64,000 bases of DNA from Clostridiales bacterium (GTDB taxonomy: Bacteria > Bacillota > Clostridia > Christensenellales > Pumilibacteraceae), in NCBI GenBank assembly GCA_029070965.1, contig JAIEBI010000022.1, positions 1-64,000 on the forward strand. Reading direction: 5' to 3'. Positions 10,479-19,847 of this stretch are shown here, one piece after another. The notes beneath the pieces were generated by a model, which saw nothing but the letters and a program-made list of their open reading frames with translations, ran no database searches and was not told where the DNA came from. A program made the translations under genes and the position numbers. Numbering within the stretch: position 1 is the stretch's first letter; each line of letters starts with the position of its first letter.

Positions 10479-11062
10479 TGCGCGATATCAAATGCGTGGC
10501 CGCACTGGCAAGCAGGTTTTCCATGCTGCCGGGGGTGGGCAAAAAGACCGCGTTACGGTATGCTTATGCGGTTATAGATATGAGCGAGAGCGACGTGGAC
10601 GCCTTTTGCGAGGCGTTAAAGGACGTCAAGCAAAACGTCAAGCTTTGTTCGGTGTGCGGCAACTTTACCGAGGACGACGTTTGCGAAATTTGCAAAGCTC
10701 GTTCGGCCAAACAAATTTGCGTAGTGGCATACCCCAAGGACGTGATAGCAGTGGAAAACACAGGCGCGTTCGACGGCGCGTACCACGTGCTTCACGGCAC
10801 GCTAAGCCCCATGAACAACCGCACGCCCGACGACCTTAACATAAAAAGCTTGCTCGCAAGGCTTAACGGAGTGGAGGAGGTGATAATAGCGACCAACCCC
10901 GACGTGGAAGGTGAAGCGACCGCGGTGTACCTTGCAAGGCTCATCAAACCGATGGGCGTAAAGGTAACAAGGATAGCGCAGGGCATATCCATGGGCTCGG
11001 AGCTCGAATACGCCGACAGCATAACATTGACGCAAGCGCTCGGACGTAGAACGGCGCTGTAA
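10478..11062 (+). CDS. recR: Recombination mediator RecR
   Basis: LPGVGKKTALRYA, CSVCGNFTEDDVCEIC zinc finger, Toprim ATNPDVEGEATA. Confidence 0.95.
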   Translation: MRDIKCVAALASRFSMLPGVGKKTALRYAYAVIDMSESDVDAFCEALKDVKQNVKLCSVCGNFTEDDVCEICKARSAKQICVVAYPKDVIAVENTGAFDGAYHVLHGTLSPMNNRTPDDLNIKSLLARLNGVEEVIIATNPDVEGEATAVYLARLIKPMGVKVTRIAQGISMGSELEYADSITLTQALGRRTAL

Positions 11063-11172
11063 ATTACATAAAGCTAAATCGCAAAAACGTGTCGCAAACG
11101 TTTGCAAAACAAATAAATATATGCTATAATTTTTAAGCACTCGGGAAACCAAGTGCAAAAAACAATAGCTAT

Positions 11173-11248
11173 GCTACTGTGGCTCAGTTGGTAGAGCAGC
11201 TGATTCGTAATCAGCAGGTCGGCGGTTCGAGTCCGCCCAGTAGCTCCA
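11173..11248 (+). tRNA. tRNA-Thr (CGT anticodon), CCA encoded
   Basis: Cloverleaf folded by eye: acceptor GCTACTG/CAGTAGC, anticodon arm GCTGA-TTCGTAA-TCAGC, T arm GGCGGTTCGAGTCCGCC. Confidence 0.93.
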
Positions 11249-11291
11249 AACGCCCCCTCATAAAGAGGGGGCGTTTTTAGCTACTGGGCGG
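11233..11291. repeat. Long palindrome spanning tRNA-Thr 3' end, terminator and inverted copy of tRNA 3' end
   Basis: CCGCCCAGTAGCTCCAAACGCCCCCTC / GAGGGGGCGTTTTTAGCTACTGGGCGG, 25 of 27 positions paired. Confidence 0.9.
11250..11278 (+). terminator. Intrinsic terminator after tRNA-Thr
   Basis: ACGCCCCCTC-ataaa-GAGGGGGCGTTTTT. Confidence 0.9.
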
Positions 11292-11324
11292 TATGACCGT
11301 GCGCCGCGTGTGCTTTGTTTAAAG

Positions 11325-12134
11325 TTAAGGTTTAATCGGAGGAAAGGGCGGGTGGTCGCTGTATTTCGGGTTGGTTACTTTTGTCATCGCAGCGAATGCG
11401 GCGTAATCATAGGGCATATATGCGTAAGGGTTGCGCTTTTTGTTTGCACCCGACGGCCCCAATCCGCCTGCGTCCGCGCCCGATAGAAAGTCACCGCCGC
11501 CGTCGGATATTATTGCCAATACTATCAAAGCGACGATTACGCCAGCAAACGAGCTATACGCTACTCGTTCTATATGTTCCTTTGCGTCGTGCGCACTGTC
11601 GGCAAGCGTTATAAAGAAGGCTATAAAAATTATCATATACAGTATCATCATCAACGACACCGGTCGTACCGCCTTGCTCGCCATAACGCACAATGTTATA
11701 CCTAAGCCGACAATCAACAGCAAGTAAATAGCCATGCATATTATATAATGCTTGCGTGCAAACGGTATATATGTAAGCGCCAAGTACAACGCAAATAAGC
11801 CTATTAGCACAGCCGCAGCTTCTGCCGATTGCCAAAGCGCGGGGAATCTGCCCAAATATACAAACAAGCTGCTTAACGCCATTCCGTCGGCTATAGCGTT
11901 TACGGCAATCGCAATGCACCGCACCGTATGTACATGTTTTCTCGGTTTTATGTGGTTTTTAGCCCTTACGGTTACTACCGCAAGCAATACGCCCATTACT
12001 ACAAACAGCGACAAAGCGACAGATACGCCCACCCATTTGTTGGTTGTCAGCAGATGCATTATATGTACCGTCGCAAAGCTCAACACAGTTGACGCTCCGA
12101 ATAGACATAATGATAACAAACTCTTTTTGTTCAT
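11325..12134 (-). CDS. Multi-pass membrane protein of unknown function
   Basis: Long ORF with about 7-8 hydrophobic segments. Confidence 0.6.
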   Translation of the reverse strand: MNKKSLLSLCLFGASTVLSFATVHIMHLLTTNKWVGVSVALSLFVVMGVLLAVVTVRAKNHIKPRKHVHTVRCIAIAVNAIADGMALSSLFVYLGRFPALWQSAEAAAVLIGLFALYLALTYIPFARKHYIICMAIYLLLIVGLGITLCVMASKAVRPVSLMMILYMIIFIAFFITLADSAHDAKEHIERVAYSSFAGVIVALIVLAIISDGGGDFLSGADAGGLGPSGANKKRNPYAYMPYDYAAFAAMTKVTNPKYSDHPPFPPIKP

Positions 12135-12357
12135 ACCTGCATTGTAGCATAAAAGATTAATGAATGTACCGTTGTTGATTACTTTTAATGAAATTCTAAT
12201 GTGCCTTTAATGTTTCGGCTTGATTAGAAAAAGTTAAAAAGTCGATAGCGACACGAAGCTAATATGGCGATACAAAAATCAAGCTATTCGGCGAGCACAC
12301 GAAAGTAAAAAGACTTGCATTTTTCTCTGCCTTGTGGTATACTGTAATCGTGGAATT

Positions 12358-13185
12358 ATGGTCGATATCGAGCAAATTTTAACTAAGCATAAGTTCAAGT
12401 ACAAAAAGGCGTTGGGGCAGAATTTCATTTTTGACGACGGCTTGCTTGACGAGATAGCCGAGGCGGGTGGCGCCGACGGCAAATGCGTTGTGGAAATCGG
12501 CGCGGGCAGCGGCAGTCTTTCGCGTGCCATTGCTAAGCGCGCTCACAGCTTGTGCGCGTTCGAGATCGACGAAACGTTATTTCCCATACTCGGCGAAACG
12601 CTGGAAGGCTTTGACAACGTTCGGTTGTTCAGCAACAACGTGTTGGAGCTTGGTATCGAAACGGTGGATATGCTGATAGGCGAGCCGTATATCGTAATAG
12701 CTAACTTGCCATACTACATTACCACGCCGCTTATATTTTTGTTTTTAAAGTCCGTTATGTGCGGCTCCATAACTTGCCTTGTGCAAAAAGAGGTTGCGGA
12801 TAGGATTTGTGCGACATGCGGCAGCGATTTCGGCGCGCTTTCGGCGTCGGTGCAGGCGGTTGCCGTGCCGCGTAAAATTCGGGATATCAAGTCATGGGAC
12901 TTTACGCCCATGCCCGAGGTGGACAGCACGCTCATTCGACTTGACCGCATAGAGGGCGCTTCGCTCACCGACGAGCTGGACGCGTTCATAAAAATATGCT
13001 TTACGCAAAAACGCAAAACGCTTGTAAACAATCTTACGACGGCGGGCATAAATAAACAGGACGTCGTTACTGCGCTCGACAAGCTCGGTTTTGCGGCTAC
13101 GGCGCGCGCGGAGGAGCTCGGTGCGGTAAACATAAGATTACTCGGAGAGGCGCTCGGGCGCGTTCCGACGTCGGTTGTCGAATAA
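12358..13185 (+). CDS. rsmA: 16S rRNA dimethyladenosine transferase RsmA/KsgA
   Basis: KKALGQNFIFD, VVEIGAGSGSLSRA, IANLPYYITTPLIF motifs; ATG at 12358. Confidence 0.95.
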   Translation: MVDIEQILTKHKFKYKKALGQNFIFDDGLLDEIAEAGGADGKCVVEIGAGSGSLSRAIAKRAHSLCAFEIDETLFPILGETLEGFDNVRLFSNNVLELGIETVDMLIGEPYIVIANLPYYITTPLIFLFLKSVMCGSITCLVQKEVADRICATCGSDFGALSASVQAVAVPRKIRDIKSWDFTPMPEVDSTLIRLDRIEGASLTDELDAFIKICFTQKRKTLVNNLTTAGINKQDVVTALDKLGFAATARAEELGAVNIRLLGEALGRVPTSVVE

Positions 13186-13236
13186 GCATTAAATCACAGT
13201 CAATAATTTATGCGCGGTAAGCGCAAAGGAGTATAT

Positions 13237-14814
13237 ATGCAAACCTTCGGAATTGAAAAGTACGGGATTAAAAATCCCAAAAAAGTAGCTCGCAATCTTG
13301 CTCCCGCGGTACTCACCGAGGAGGCGCTTGCCACCGAGCCGTGTCAGCTTATGGACACGGGCGCGCTTTTGGTGGAGACGGGTGCGTATACCGGTCGTTC
13401 GCCCAAGGACCGCTTTATAGTGGACGAGGCGGGCGTGTCCGAAAAAATCGGCTGGGGCACGGAAAACAAAAAGTTCCCGCTTGATAAATTCGAGCTTATT
13501 TATAAAAAGGTGGGTGAGTACCTGTCCGGCAAAAACGTTTATCTTTTTGACGGCTTTGCGGGCGCAGATCCCAAGTACCGCGTGGCGGTGCGCGTAATAA
13601 ACGAGTACGCATCCGAAAACCTGTTTATGAACAACATGCTCATTCGTCCTACCGAAAAAGAGCTGGACGTCTTTAAAGAGGACTACACGCTTATCGCCGT
13701 GCCCGGGCTCAAACTCGACCCCAAAGAGTGCGGCACCAACAGCGAAGCGGCTATACTGCTTTGCCTTAACAAAAAGATAATTCTCGTCGTCGGCTCCAAG
13801 TACGCGGGCGAAATGAAAAAATCGGTATTCAGCCTTATGAACTACCTGTTGCCGCAAAAGGGTGTTTTGGGTATGCACTGCTCGGCCAACATGGCGCTCG
13901 ACGGCAGCGGCGACACTGCGTTGTTCTTCGGTCTTTCGGGCACGGGTAAAACCACGCTGTCCGCCGACCCCAAGCGCGGACTTATCGGCGACGACGAACA
14001 CGGCTGGTCGGACGACGGCATATTCAATATCGAGGGCGGCTGCTACGCCAAGTGCATCGATTTGAGCAAGGAACACGAACCCGAAATCTACGGCGCTATC
14101 CGCTTCGGCGCGCTTGTGGAAAACGTGGTTATCGACCCCGAAACCCGTCAGCCCGATTACAAAAACCGTTCGCTTACCGAAAACACGCGCGTGTCTTACC
14201 CGATAGACTTTATCCCGAATAAAGTTGTGCCGTCGGTAGGCAAGCATCCCAAAACTGTTATATTCCTCACAGCGGACGCGTTCGGCGTGCTTCCGCCTGT
14301 GGCTAAGCTCACCAAGGAACAGGCTATGTTCTACTTTGTGTCCGGCTACACCAGCAAGGTGGCGGGCACCGAGCGCGGCATAACCGATCCCGTCAGCACC
14401 TTCTCGACTTGCTTCGGCGCACCGTTTATGCCGTTGCCTTCGTCCGAGTACGCAAAGCTTTTGGGCGAAAAGATAGAAAAGCACGGTTCCGACGTATACC
14501 TTATCAACACCGGTTGGACGGGCGGCGCGTACGGCGTAGGCAAGCGCATGAGCCTGCCCGCGACCCGCGCGATAGTGACCGCCGCGCTCGACGGCACTCT
14601 TGCTGACGTGGAGTACGAGGTTGAACCCTTCTTCGGACTTGCTATACCCAAGACCTGCCCGAACGTGGAAAGCAATATCCTCAATCCCAAAAACGTGTGG
14701 AAGGACAAAGCAGAGTACGACCGCCTTGCCAAAAAGCTGGCGCACGACTTTGCCGAGAACATCAAAAAGTACAACCTTGACGCGGCAATCGTCGCGGCAG
14801 GGCCTAAGGCGTAA
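13237..14814 (+). CDS. pckA: Phosphoenolpyruvate carboxykinase (ATP)
   Basis: GLSGTGKTTLSADP, GRSPKDRFIVDE, INTGWTGGAYGVGKRM; SD aaaggag before 13237 ATG. Confidence 0.96.
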   Translation: MQTFGIEKYGIKNPKKVARNLAPAVLTEEALATEPCQLMDTGALLVETGAYTGRSPKDRFIVDEAGVSEKIGWGTENKKFPLDKFELIYKKVGEYLSGKNVYLFDGFAGADPKYRVAVRVINEYASENLFMNNMLIRPTEKELDVFKEDYTLIAVPGLKLDPKECGTNSEAAILLCLNKKIILVVGSKYAGEMKKSVFSLMNYLLPQKGVLGMHCSANMALDGSGDTALFFGLSGTGKTTLSADPKRGLIGDDEHGWSDDGIFNIEGGCYAKCIDLSKEHEPEIYGAIRFGALVENVVIDPETRQPDYKNRSLTENTRVSYPIDFIPNKVVPSVGKHPKTVIFLTADAFGVLPPVAKLTKEQAMFYFVSGYTSKVAGTERGITDPVSTFSTCFGAPFMPLPSSEYAKLLGEKIEKHGSDVYLINTGWTGGAYGVGKRMSLPATRAIVTAALDGTLADVEYEVEPFFGLAIPKTCPNVESNILNPKNVWKDKAEYDRLAKKLAHDFAENIKKYNLDAAIVAAGPKA

Positions 14815-14865
14815 AAAGCACAAGCAACGTTACTTACGACAAACGGGAATTTAGCGAGGACATTT

Positions 14866-15270
14866 ATGAGTAAGTTTTCCGAAAAAGGATATTTTGTAAA
14901 AGAAAATGCGCCCATCTACCTAACGGAAGACATGGATAAAACCGTTAGGTGGTTTGAAGAAGTGATGGGCTGGTACAGCAACATTGTTGAAAGAGATGAC
15001 GCCGGCAACGGCTGTTACGGGGTAGTCTTTGACATACTTCCCGAAATTGAAATCACGCATTTAGCGCCTTTTACGGGCTTTCAACTGTTCAAGGATAAGC
15101 CCGAACCACGCGCAATCTCATTTATGCAAGTGCAAGACATCGACAAAATGTATGCTTACATCAAATCGAAAGGTTGGGATAAAATTACAAAAGTCGTAAC
15201 TCAACCGTGGGGCGGCAAAACTTGCAGTATTACAACAATAGACGGATATATCATAAACGTATTTCAGTAA
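14866..15270 (+). CDS. VOC/glyoxalase superfamily protein
   Basis: YLTEDMDKTVRWFEEVMGW ... TTIDGYIINVFQ. Confidence 0.75.
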   Translation: MSKFSEKGYFVKENAPIYLTEDMDKTVRWFEEVMGWYSNIVERDDAGNGCYGVVFDILPEIEITHLAPFTGFQLFKDKPEPRAISFMQVQDIDKMYAYIKSKGWDKITKVVTQPWGGKTCSITTIDGYIINVFQ

Positions 15271-15473
15271 AATTCGGTCCGTTCAATAAAAGCATAGCCC
15301 GCTATACTTCGCTTGCGAATGTGGCGGGCAATTTGTTATCTACGAGAAAATTCTATATGAAAGATAATTTGCAGTGTGAATTGTTAAAAAGAAATTTGAC
15401 GAAACATATTGAAATCCAAAAAGGGATGTGCTATACTTACGCTGTAAATACTACATTGTGAGGAAGGTGTATT

Positions 15474-16916
15474 TTGGAAAGAAAAGCGGGTGTTTTGATG
15501 CACATATCGTCGCTACCCAACGAGCGCGGAATAGGCTCGTTCGGCAAGTCGGCGTACGAGTTTGTTGACTTTATGGAAAAGTCGGGTTTATCGTTGTGGC
15601 AGGTTTTGCCGCTGTGTCCCACATCGTACGGTGATTCGCCGTACCAGTCGCCCAGCGCGATTGCGGGCAATCCGTACTTTATAGACCTTGATACGCTCAT
15701 CGACGAGGGCTTGCTTAAAAAAGCGGAAGTGCCTACGTACGAGCTTAAACACATAGACTACGCCGAAATTTATTACGAGCGCTTTGACACGTTGCGCAAG
15801 GCATTCCGTCGGTTCAAAAAAGCGCCACCTGCCGATTACGAAGCGTTCAAAGCGGAAAACGCGTTTTGGCTGGACGACTATGCGCTGTTTATGGCGCTTA
15901 AAGAATCTCACGACATGCAGCCGTGGTACACGTGGGAGCCGAAATATATGCACCGCACCGGTTCGGTGACAAAGTTTGCAAACGCGGCGGAGTTCCATAA
16001 ATTTTTGCAATACGAGTTTTTCCGTCAGTGGCTTGCGCTCAAAAACTACGCCAACGCTCACGGCGTGAAAATTGTGGGCGATATGCCCATTTACGTTGCA
16101 CATGATTCGGTTGAGGTATGGAGCAATCCCAAGCAGTTCTTGCTCAACGAGGACCTGTCCAAAAAGGTGGTTGCTGGTGTTCCGCCCGACTACTTCTCGG
16201 CCGACGGTCAGCTTTGGGGCAACCCCATTTACGATTGGGATTACATGCGCGAAACCAATTACGATTGGTGGGTTATGCGCATGACTATGGCGCTCAAGCT
16301 GTACGACGTCGTGCGTATCGACCATTTCCGCGCGTTCGCCGACTACTATGTAATTCCCGCCGATCGCACCGACGCGCGCGTGGGCGAGTGGAAGCCGGGA
16401 CCCGGTATGGCGCTGTTCAACGTTATTAACGAAAAGCTCAATCACCCTGCAATCATTGCCGAGGATCTCGGCGAGTTGCATGAATGCGTGCGCCAGCTTG
16501 TGCGCGAAACGGGCTACCCGGGCATGAAGATTATGCAGTTTGCATTTGACGGCAATCCATACAACGATTTCTATTACACCAACTACAACACCAACTGCGT
16601 GGCGTACACGGGCACGCATGACAACGATACCACGCGCGGCTGGTTCGAGGCGCTTAACGGCGGCGAAAAGGATTTGGTGCGCCGCACGCTCGGCTACTAC
16701 GGCAACGACGTAGCGGGCGAAATCGTAGATCGGTTATTTTCGTCGGCGGCCGATACGGTAATCATTCCCATGCAGGACTTTTTGGACCTTCCCACCTCGG
16801 CGCGTATGAACATTCCGTCCACGCTGGGCGGCAACTGGGCGTGGCGCTCCTATCCCGATTGGGAACAGCTTTCGGGCAAGATAAAGGACATGCTCACAAA
16901 GTACAACCGCCTGTAA
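15474..16916 (+). CDS. malQ: 4-alpha-glucanotransferase
   Basis: RKAGVLMHISSLPNERGIGSFG, SPYQSPSAIAGNPYFID, EDLG; TTG start with SD. Confidence 0.95.
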   Translation: MERKAGVLMHISSLPNERGIGSFGKSAYEFVDFMEKSGLSLWQVLPLCPTSYGDSPYQSPSAIAGNPYFIDLDTLIDEGLLKKAEVPTYELKHIDYAEIYYERFDTLRKAFRRFKKAPPADYEAFKAENAFWLDDYALFMALKESHDMQPWYTWEPKYMHRTGSVTKFANAAEFHKFLQYEFFRQWLALKNYANAHGVKIVGDMPIYVAHDSVEVWSNPKQFLLNEDLSKKVVAGVPPDYFSADGQLWGNPIYDWDYMRETNYDWWVMRMTMALKLYDVVRIDHFRAFADYYVIPADRTDARVGEWKPGPGMALFNVINEKLNHPAIIAEDLGELHECVRQLVRETGYPGMKIMQFAFDGNPYNDFYYTNYNTNCVAYTGTHDNDTTRGWFEALNGGEKDLVRRTLGYYGNDVAGEIVDRLFSSAADTVIIPMQDFLDLPTSARMNIPSTLGGNWAWRSYPDWEQLSGKIKDMLTKYNRL

Positions 16917-16940
16917 TAATTCTGAATTAAGTAAATACAA

Positions 16941-16979
16941 AAATCGACCGATAGCACAAAGCTGTCGGTCGATTTTTTG
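16941..16979. terminator. Intrinsic terminator between malQ and veg (convergent)
   Basis: AAATCGACCGATAGC / GCTGTCGGTCGATTTTTT. Confidence 0.85.
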
Positions 16980-16980
16980 T

Positions 16981-17217
16981 TTAGCCGTTACTATAACCTA
17001 TCTTTATGTCACCGCATATAATATCGGAGTACGAGAAGGACACCAGATCGCCCGCTGCGGCGCGAAAGGTGAATACCGACGGAAACAAGTCTTCTATTTG
17101 TCCGTTCAGCTTGGTTATTCTGTTCCTGCCCTTGTTGACCGCAAGCGACAAATCCTTGCCGCGAAGCGAAGCGATTTTTTGTTTGACCTCTTGTATATTT
17201 ATCGCACGACGGCGCAT
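16981..17217 (-). CDS. veg: Veg family protein
   Basis: VKQKIASLRGKDLSLAVNKGRNRI ... LFPSVFTFR ... VSFSYSDIICGDIKI resembles the Bacillus Veg pattern; SD gggagg before 17217. Confidence 0.78.
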   Translation of the reverse strand: MRRRAINIQEVKQKIASLRGKDLSLAVNKGRNRITKLNGQIEDLFPSVFTFRAAAGDLVSFSYSDIICGDIKIGYSNG

Positions 17218-17467
17218 AATATCCTCCCAAGACACGCCGATTACGTTCGTGCGGCAATCTTGCCGCGTCACTCCATCAACGTGTCTTGTTGCAAATTTGT
17301 TGCCGTCAATAATTGTCGCCAAAACGCATGAAATTTATACGTGGCAAAGTTTTTTGAAATTCGTTAGATAAATTTTTGCAAAACGGCGTCAAAACAGTTT
17401 ACAAACTCGAACAAAACGCATATAATAGGTGCGATTTACAGGCAATCTAATACACGGAGATACATTC

Positions 17468-17974
17468 ATGAAAAAAGTCGAAAAGAACAACAAGGACGAG
17501 CGCCCCGTCTACATCCTTTGCCCGCGTTGTGAAATCAACTATATAGATAAGCGCGAAAAGCTTTGCCCTGTGTGCAAAGCCGAAATGGGCATTGGCGATT
17601 CGTCTTTCCTGCTGCCCGACGAGGAGGACGAAACGGACAACCGCATTTGTCCGATTTGTCACGTCAATCTTTTGGGCGAGGACGAGGAGGTGTGCTTCGA
17701 GTGCCTTAAAGAGCGCGAGGAAAAGGAAAAGGAATCCAAGGAAATCACCGATACCGACGACGAGGAAAACAACAGCTGGGATCCGTTTGCCGACGACGAG
17801 GAGGAGGAAGTACCCGACGGCATGCAGGAAATCCTAGAAGAGGACGAGGAGGAAGAGGAAGAAGACGAGGACGAAATGGAAGAAACTATTTCCGACGAGC
17901 CCGATGACTTCGACTTTAACGTAGACCCCAACGACTATGAGGATGACGAAGAATTCGAGGACGACGAAGATTAG
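17468..17974 (+). CDS. Double zinc-ribbon protein with highly acidic C-terminal tail
   Basis: CPRC/CPVC and CPIC/CFEC pairs, then a roughly 90-aa Asp/Glu-rich tail. Confidence 0.7.
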   Translation: MKKVEKNNKDERPVYILCPRCEINYIDKREKLCPVCKAEMGIGDSSFLLPDEEDETDNRICPICHVNLLGEDEEVCFECLKEREEKEKESKEITDTDDEENNSWDPFADDEEEEVPDGMQEILEEDEEEEEEDEDEMEETISDEPDDFDFNVDPNDYEDDEEFEDDED

Positions 17975-17976
17975 TC

Positions 17977-18002
17977 AAAAACCGCCTGCGGGCGGTTTTT
18001 TA
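17977..18002 (+). terminator. Intrinsic terminator
   Basis: AAAACCGCCTGCGGGCGGTTTTTT. Confidence 0.9.
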
Positions 18003-18192
18003 ATTAAGAATTAAGAATGCAGAATTAAGAATTATGGGTGGTGTGGACTGTTCTATTGAATAGATAACTCTGTCTTCCCATCATTTCGACCGAAGCGCGC
18101 AAGCGCGTAGCGGAGAAATCTAGGCGAAGCCGCACAATAAATTAATTTAACCTTATTATAATTCTGCATTCTGCATTCTTAATTCTGAATTT
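18001..18192. repeat. MITE-like intergenic element, family A, with AATTAAG-type terminal inverted repeats
   Basis: Left taattaagaattaagaatgcagaattaagaattat; right ataattctgcattctgcattcttaattctgaatt. Confidence 0.75.
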
Positions 18193-18264
18193 GCTTAATG
18201 TCTTGCATTTATCGATATTTAATGCTACAATAAACTGTAAACCAATTCACACGGCGGAAAGACG

Positions 18265-19758
18265 ATGGCAAAACACAAGTACATACTCGCGCTCGATCAG
18301 GGTACTACCAGCTCGCGCGCAATAATATTCGACGGTAATGGGGAAATCAAAGCCCGCGCACAAGCGGAGTACGCGCAAATCTACCCGCGCGAGGGCTGGG
18401 TGGAGCATGACCCCGTAGAGATATTTTCGTCCGTTGCGGCAACCGCGTCGGAAGCTATTGCGCGGCTGGGCATTAACCGAGCGGATATAGCGGCTATCGG
18501 CATAACCAACCAGCGCGAAACGACTATCGTATGGGACAAGCGCACGGGCGCGCCTGTGTATAACGCCATAGTGTGGCAGTGCAGGCGCACAGCGGAAATG
18601 TGCGATAAGCTCAAAGCGGACGGCTTGTCCGAAACTATTTACAAAAAGACAGGACTGCCTATCGACGCATACTTTTCGGCGACTAAGATAAAATGGATAC
18701 TGGACAATGTTGACGGCGCGCGGCAAAAAGCGCAAAACGGCGAACTGCTGTTCGGCACGGTAGATACATACCTTATGTGGAAGCTGTCGGCGGGCGCAAT
18801 TTTCGCCACCGATTACACCAACGCTTCGCGCACGCAGCTGTTCAATATTCATACGCTCAAATGGGACGACGAGCTGTTAGCTCTATTCGACATTCCTCGC
18901 TGTATGCTGCCCACCGTATTGCCGTCAAGCGGTATTTTCGGCTTTACAGACGAAAGCGTGTTCGGCGCGAAAATACCCATTGCGGGCGTTGCGGGCGACC
19001 AGCAGGCGGCGCTGTTCGGTCAGCGTTGTTTTACGCGCGGGGCGGTTAAAAACACGTTCGGCACGGGCTGCTTTTTGCTTATGAACACAGGCGGCGAGGC
19101 GATTGAGAGCAAGCATGGGCTTATTACCACGCTGGCGGCAATGCGCGACAATACGCCGCGGTATGCATTGGAAGGCAGCGTGTTTGTGGGCGGTGCGGTG
19201 GTGCAATGGCTGCGCGACGAAATGCAGCTTGTTCGCACAGCGGCGGAAACTGAAAAATACGCTATGAGCGTGCCCGACACTTTGGGCATGTACCTCGTTC
19301 CCGCGTTTGTCGGCTTGGGCGCACCGTACTGGGATCAATACGCGCGCGGTACGGTCACGGGCATAACGCGCGGCACAAACAGGGAACACTTTATTCGCGC
19401 GGCGTTAGAGAGCATTGCGTATCAGGTGAACGACGTGCTGTGCGCTATGGAAAAGGACTGCCCGCCGCATGGCGGTAAACGGCTTGCTGTGGACGGCGGC
19501 GCGTCTGCCAACAACTTTTTAATGCAATTCACTGCGGATATTACCGGATATAACGTTGTGCGCCCTGCGGTTGTGGAATCGACTGCGCTCGGCGCGGCGT
19601 ATCTTGCGGGGCTGGCGACAAGCGTATACGACGACAAATTCCTTGCTTCGCCGCAAAGCGGGGATAGCGTTTTCACGCCGAATATGGCGAATGATACCCG
19701 CAATCGGCTTATAGACGGTTGGCGCGACGCGGTCAAAAAGACGATGTACAGAGATTAA
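18265..19758 (+). CDS. glpK: Glycerol kinase
   Basis: [44 protein letters not shown]. Confidence 0.96.
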   Translation: MAKHKYILALDQGTTSSRAIIFDGNGEIKARAQAEYAQIYPREGWVEHDPVEIFSSVAATASEAIARLGINRADIAAIGITNQRETTIVWDKRTGAPVYNAIVWQCRRTAEMCDKLKADGLSETIYKKTGLPIDAYFSATKIKWILDNVDGARQKAQNGELLFGTVDTYLMWKLSAGAIFATDYTNASRTQLFNIHTLKWDDELLALFDIPRCMLPTVLPSSGIFGFTDESVFGAKIPIAGVAGDQQAALFGQRCFTRGAVKNTFGTGCFLLMNTGGEAIESKHGLITTLAAMRDNTPRYALEGSVFVGGAVVQWLRDEMQLVRTAAETEKYAMSVPDTLGMYLVPAFVGLGAPYWDQYARGTVTGITRGTNREHFIRAALESIAYQVNDVLCAMEKDCPPHGGKRLAVDGGASANNFLMQFTADITGYNVVRPAVVESTALGAAYLAGLATSVYDDKFLASPQSGDSVFTPNMANDTRNRLIDGWRDAVKKTMYRD

Positions 19759-19847
19759 AACTCCATTAAAAATTCGGTAAAGGCGGCAAAACGCTTGTAC
19801 AATTCCTTTGAGTGTGGTATACTAATCATTATGCGGAGGATTCCACG

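Noticed and set aside
13189-14823. 544-aa ORF antisense to pckA
   Set aside because: Same shadow effect; PckA is unambiguous on the + strand.
15287-15335. Hairpin GCCCGCTATACTTCGCTTGCGAATGTGGCGGGC after the VOC gene
   Set aside because: Probably a simple terminator or lone REP-like stem; no second clear copy identified.
15588-16619. 343-aa antisense ORF over malQ
   Set aside because: Shadow ORF with no SD and Arg/His/Val-rich composition typical of antisense reading.
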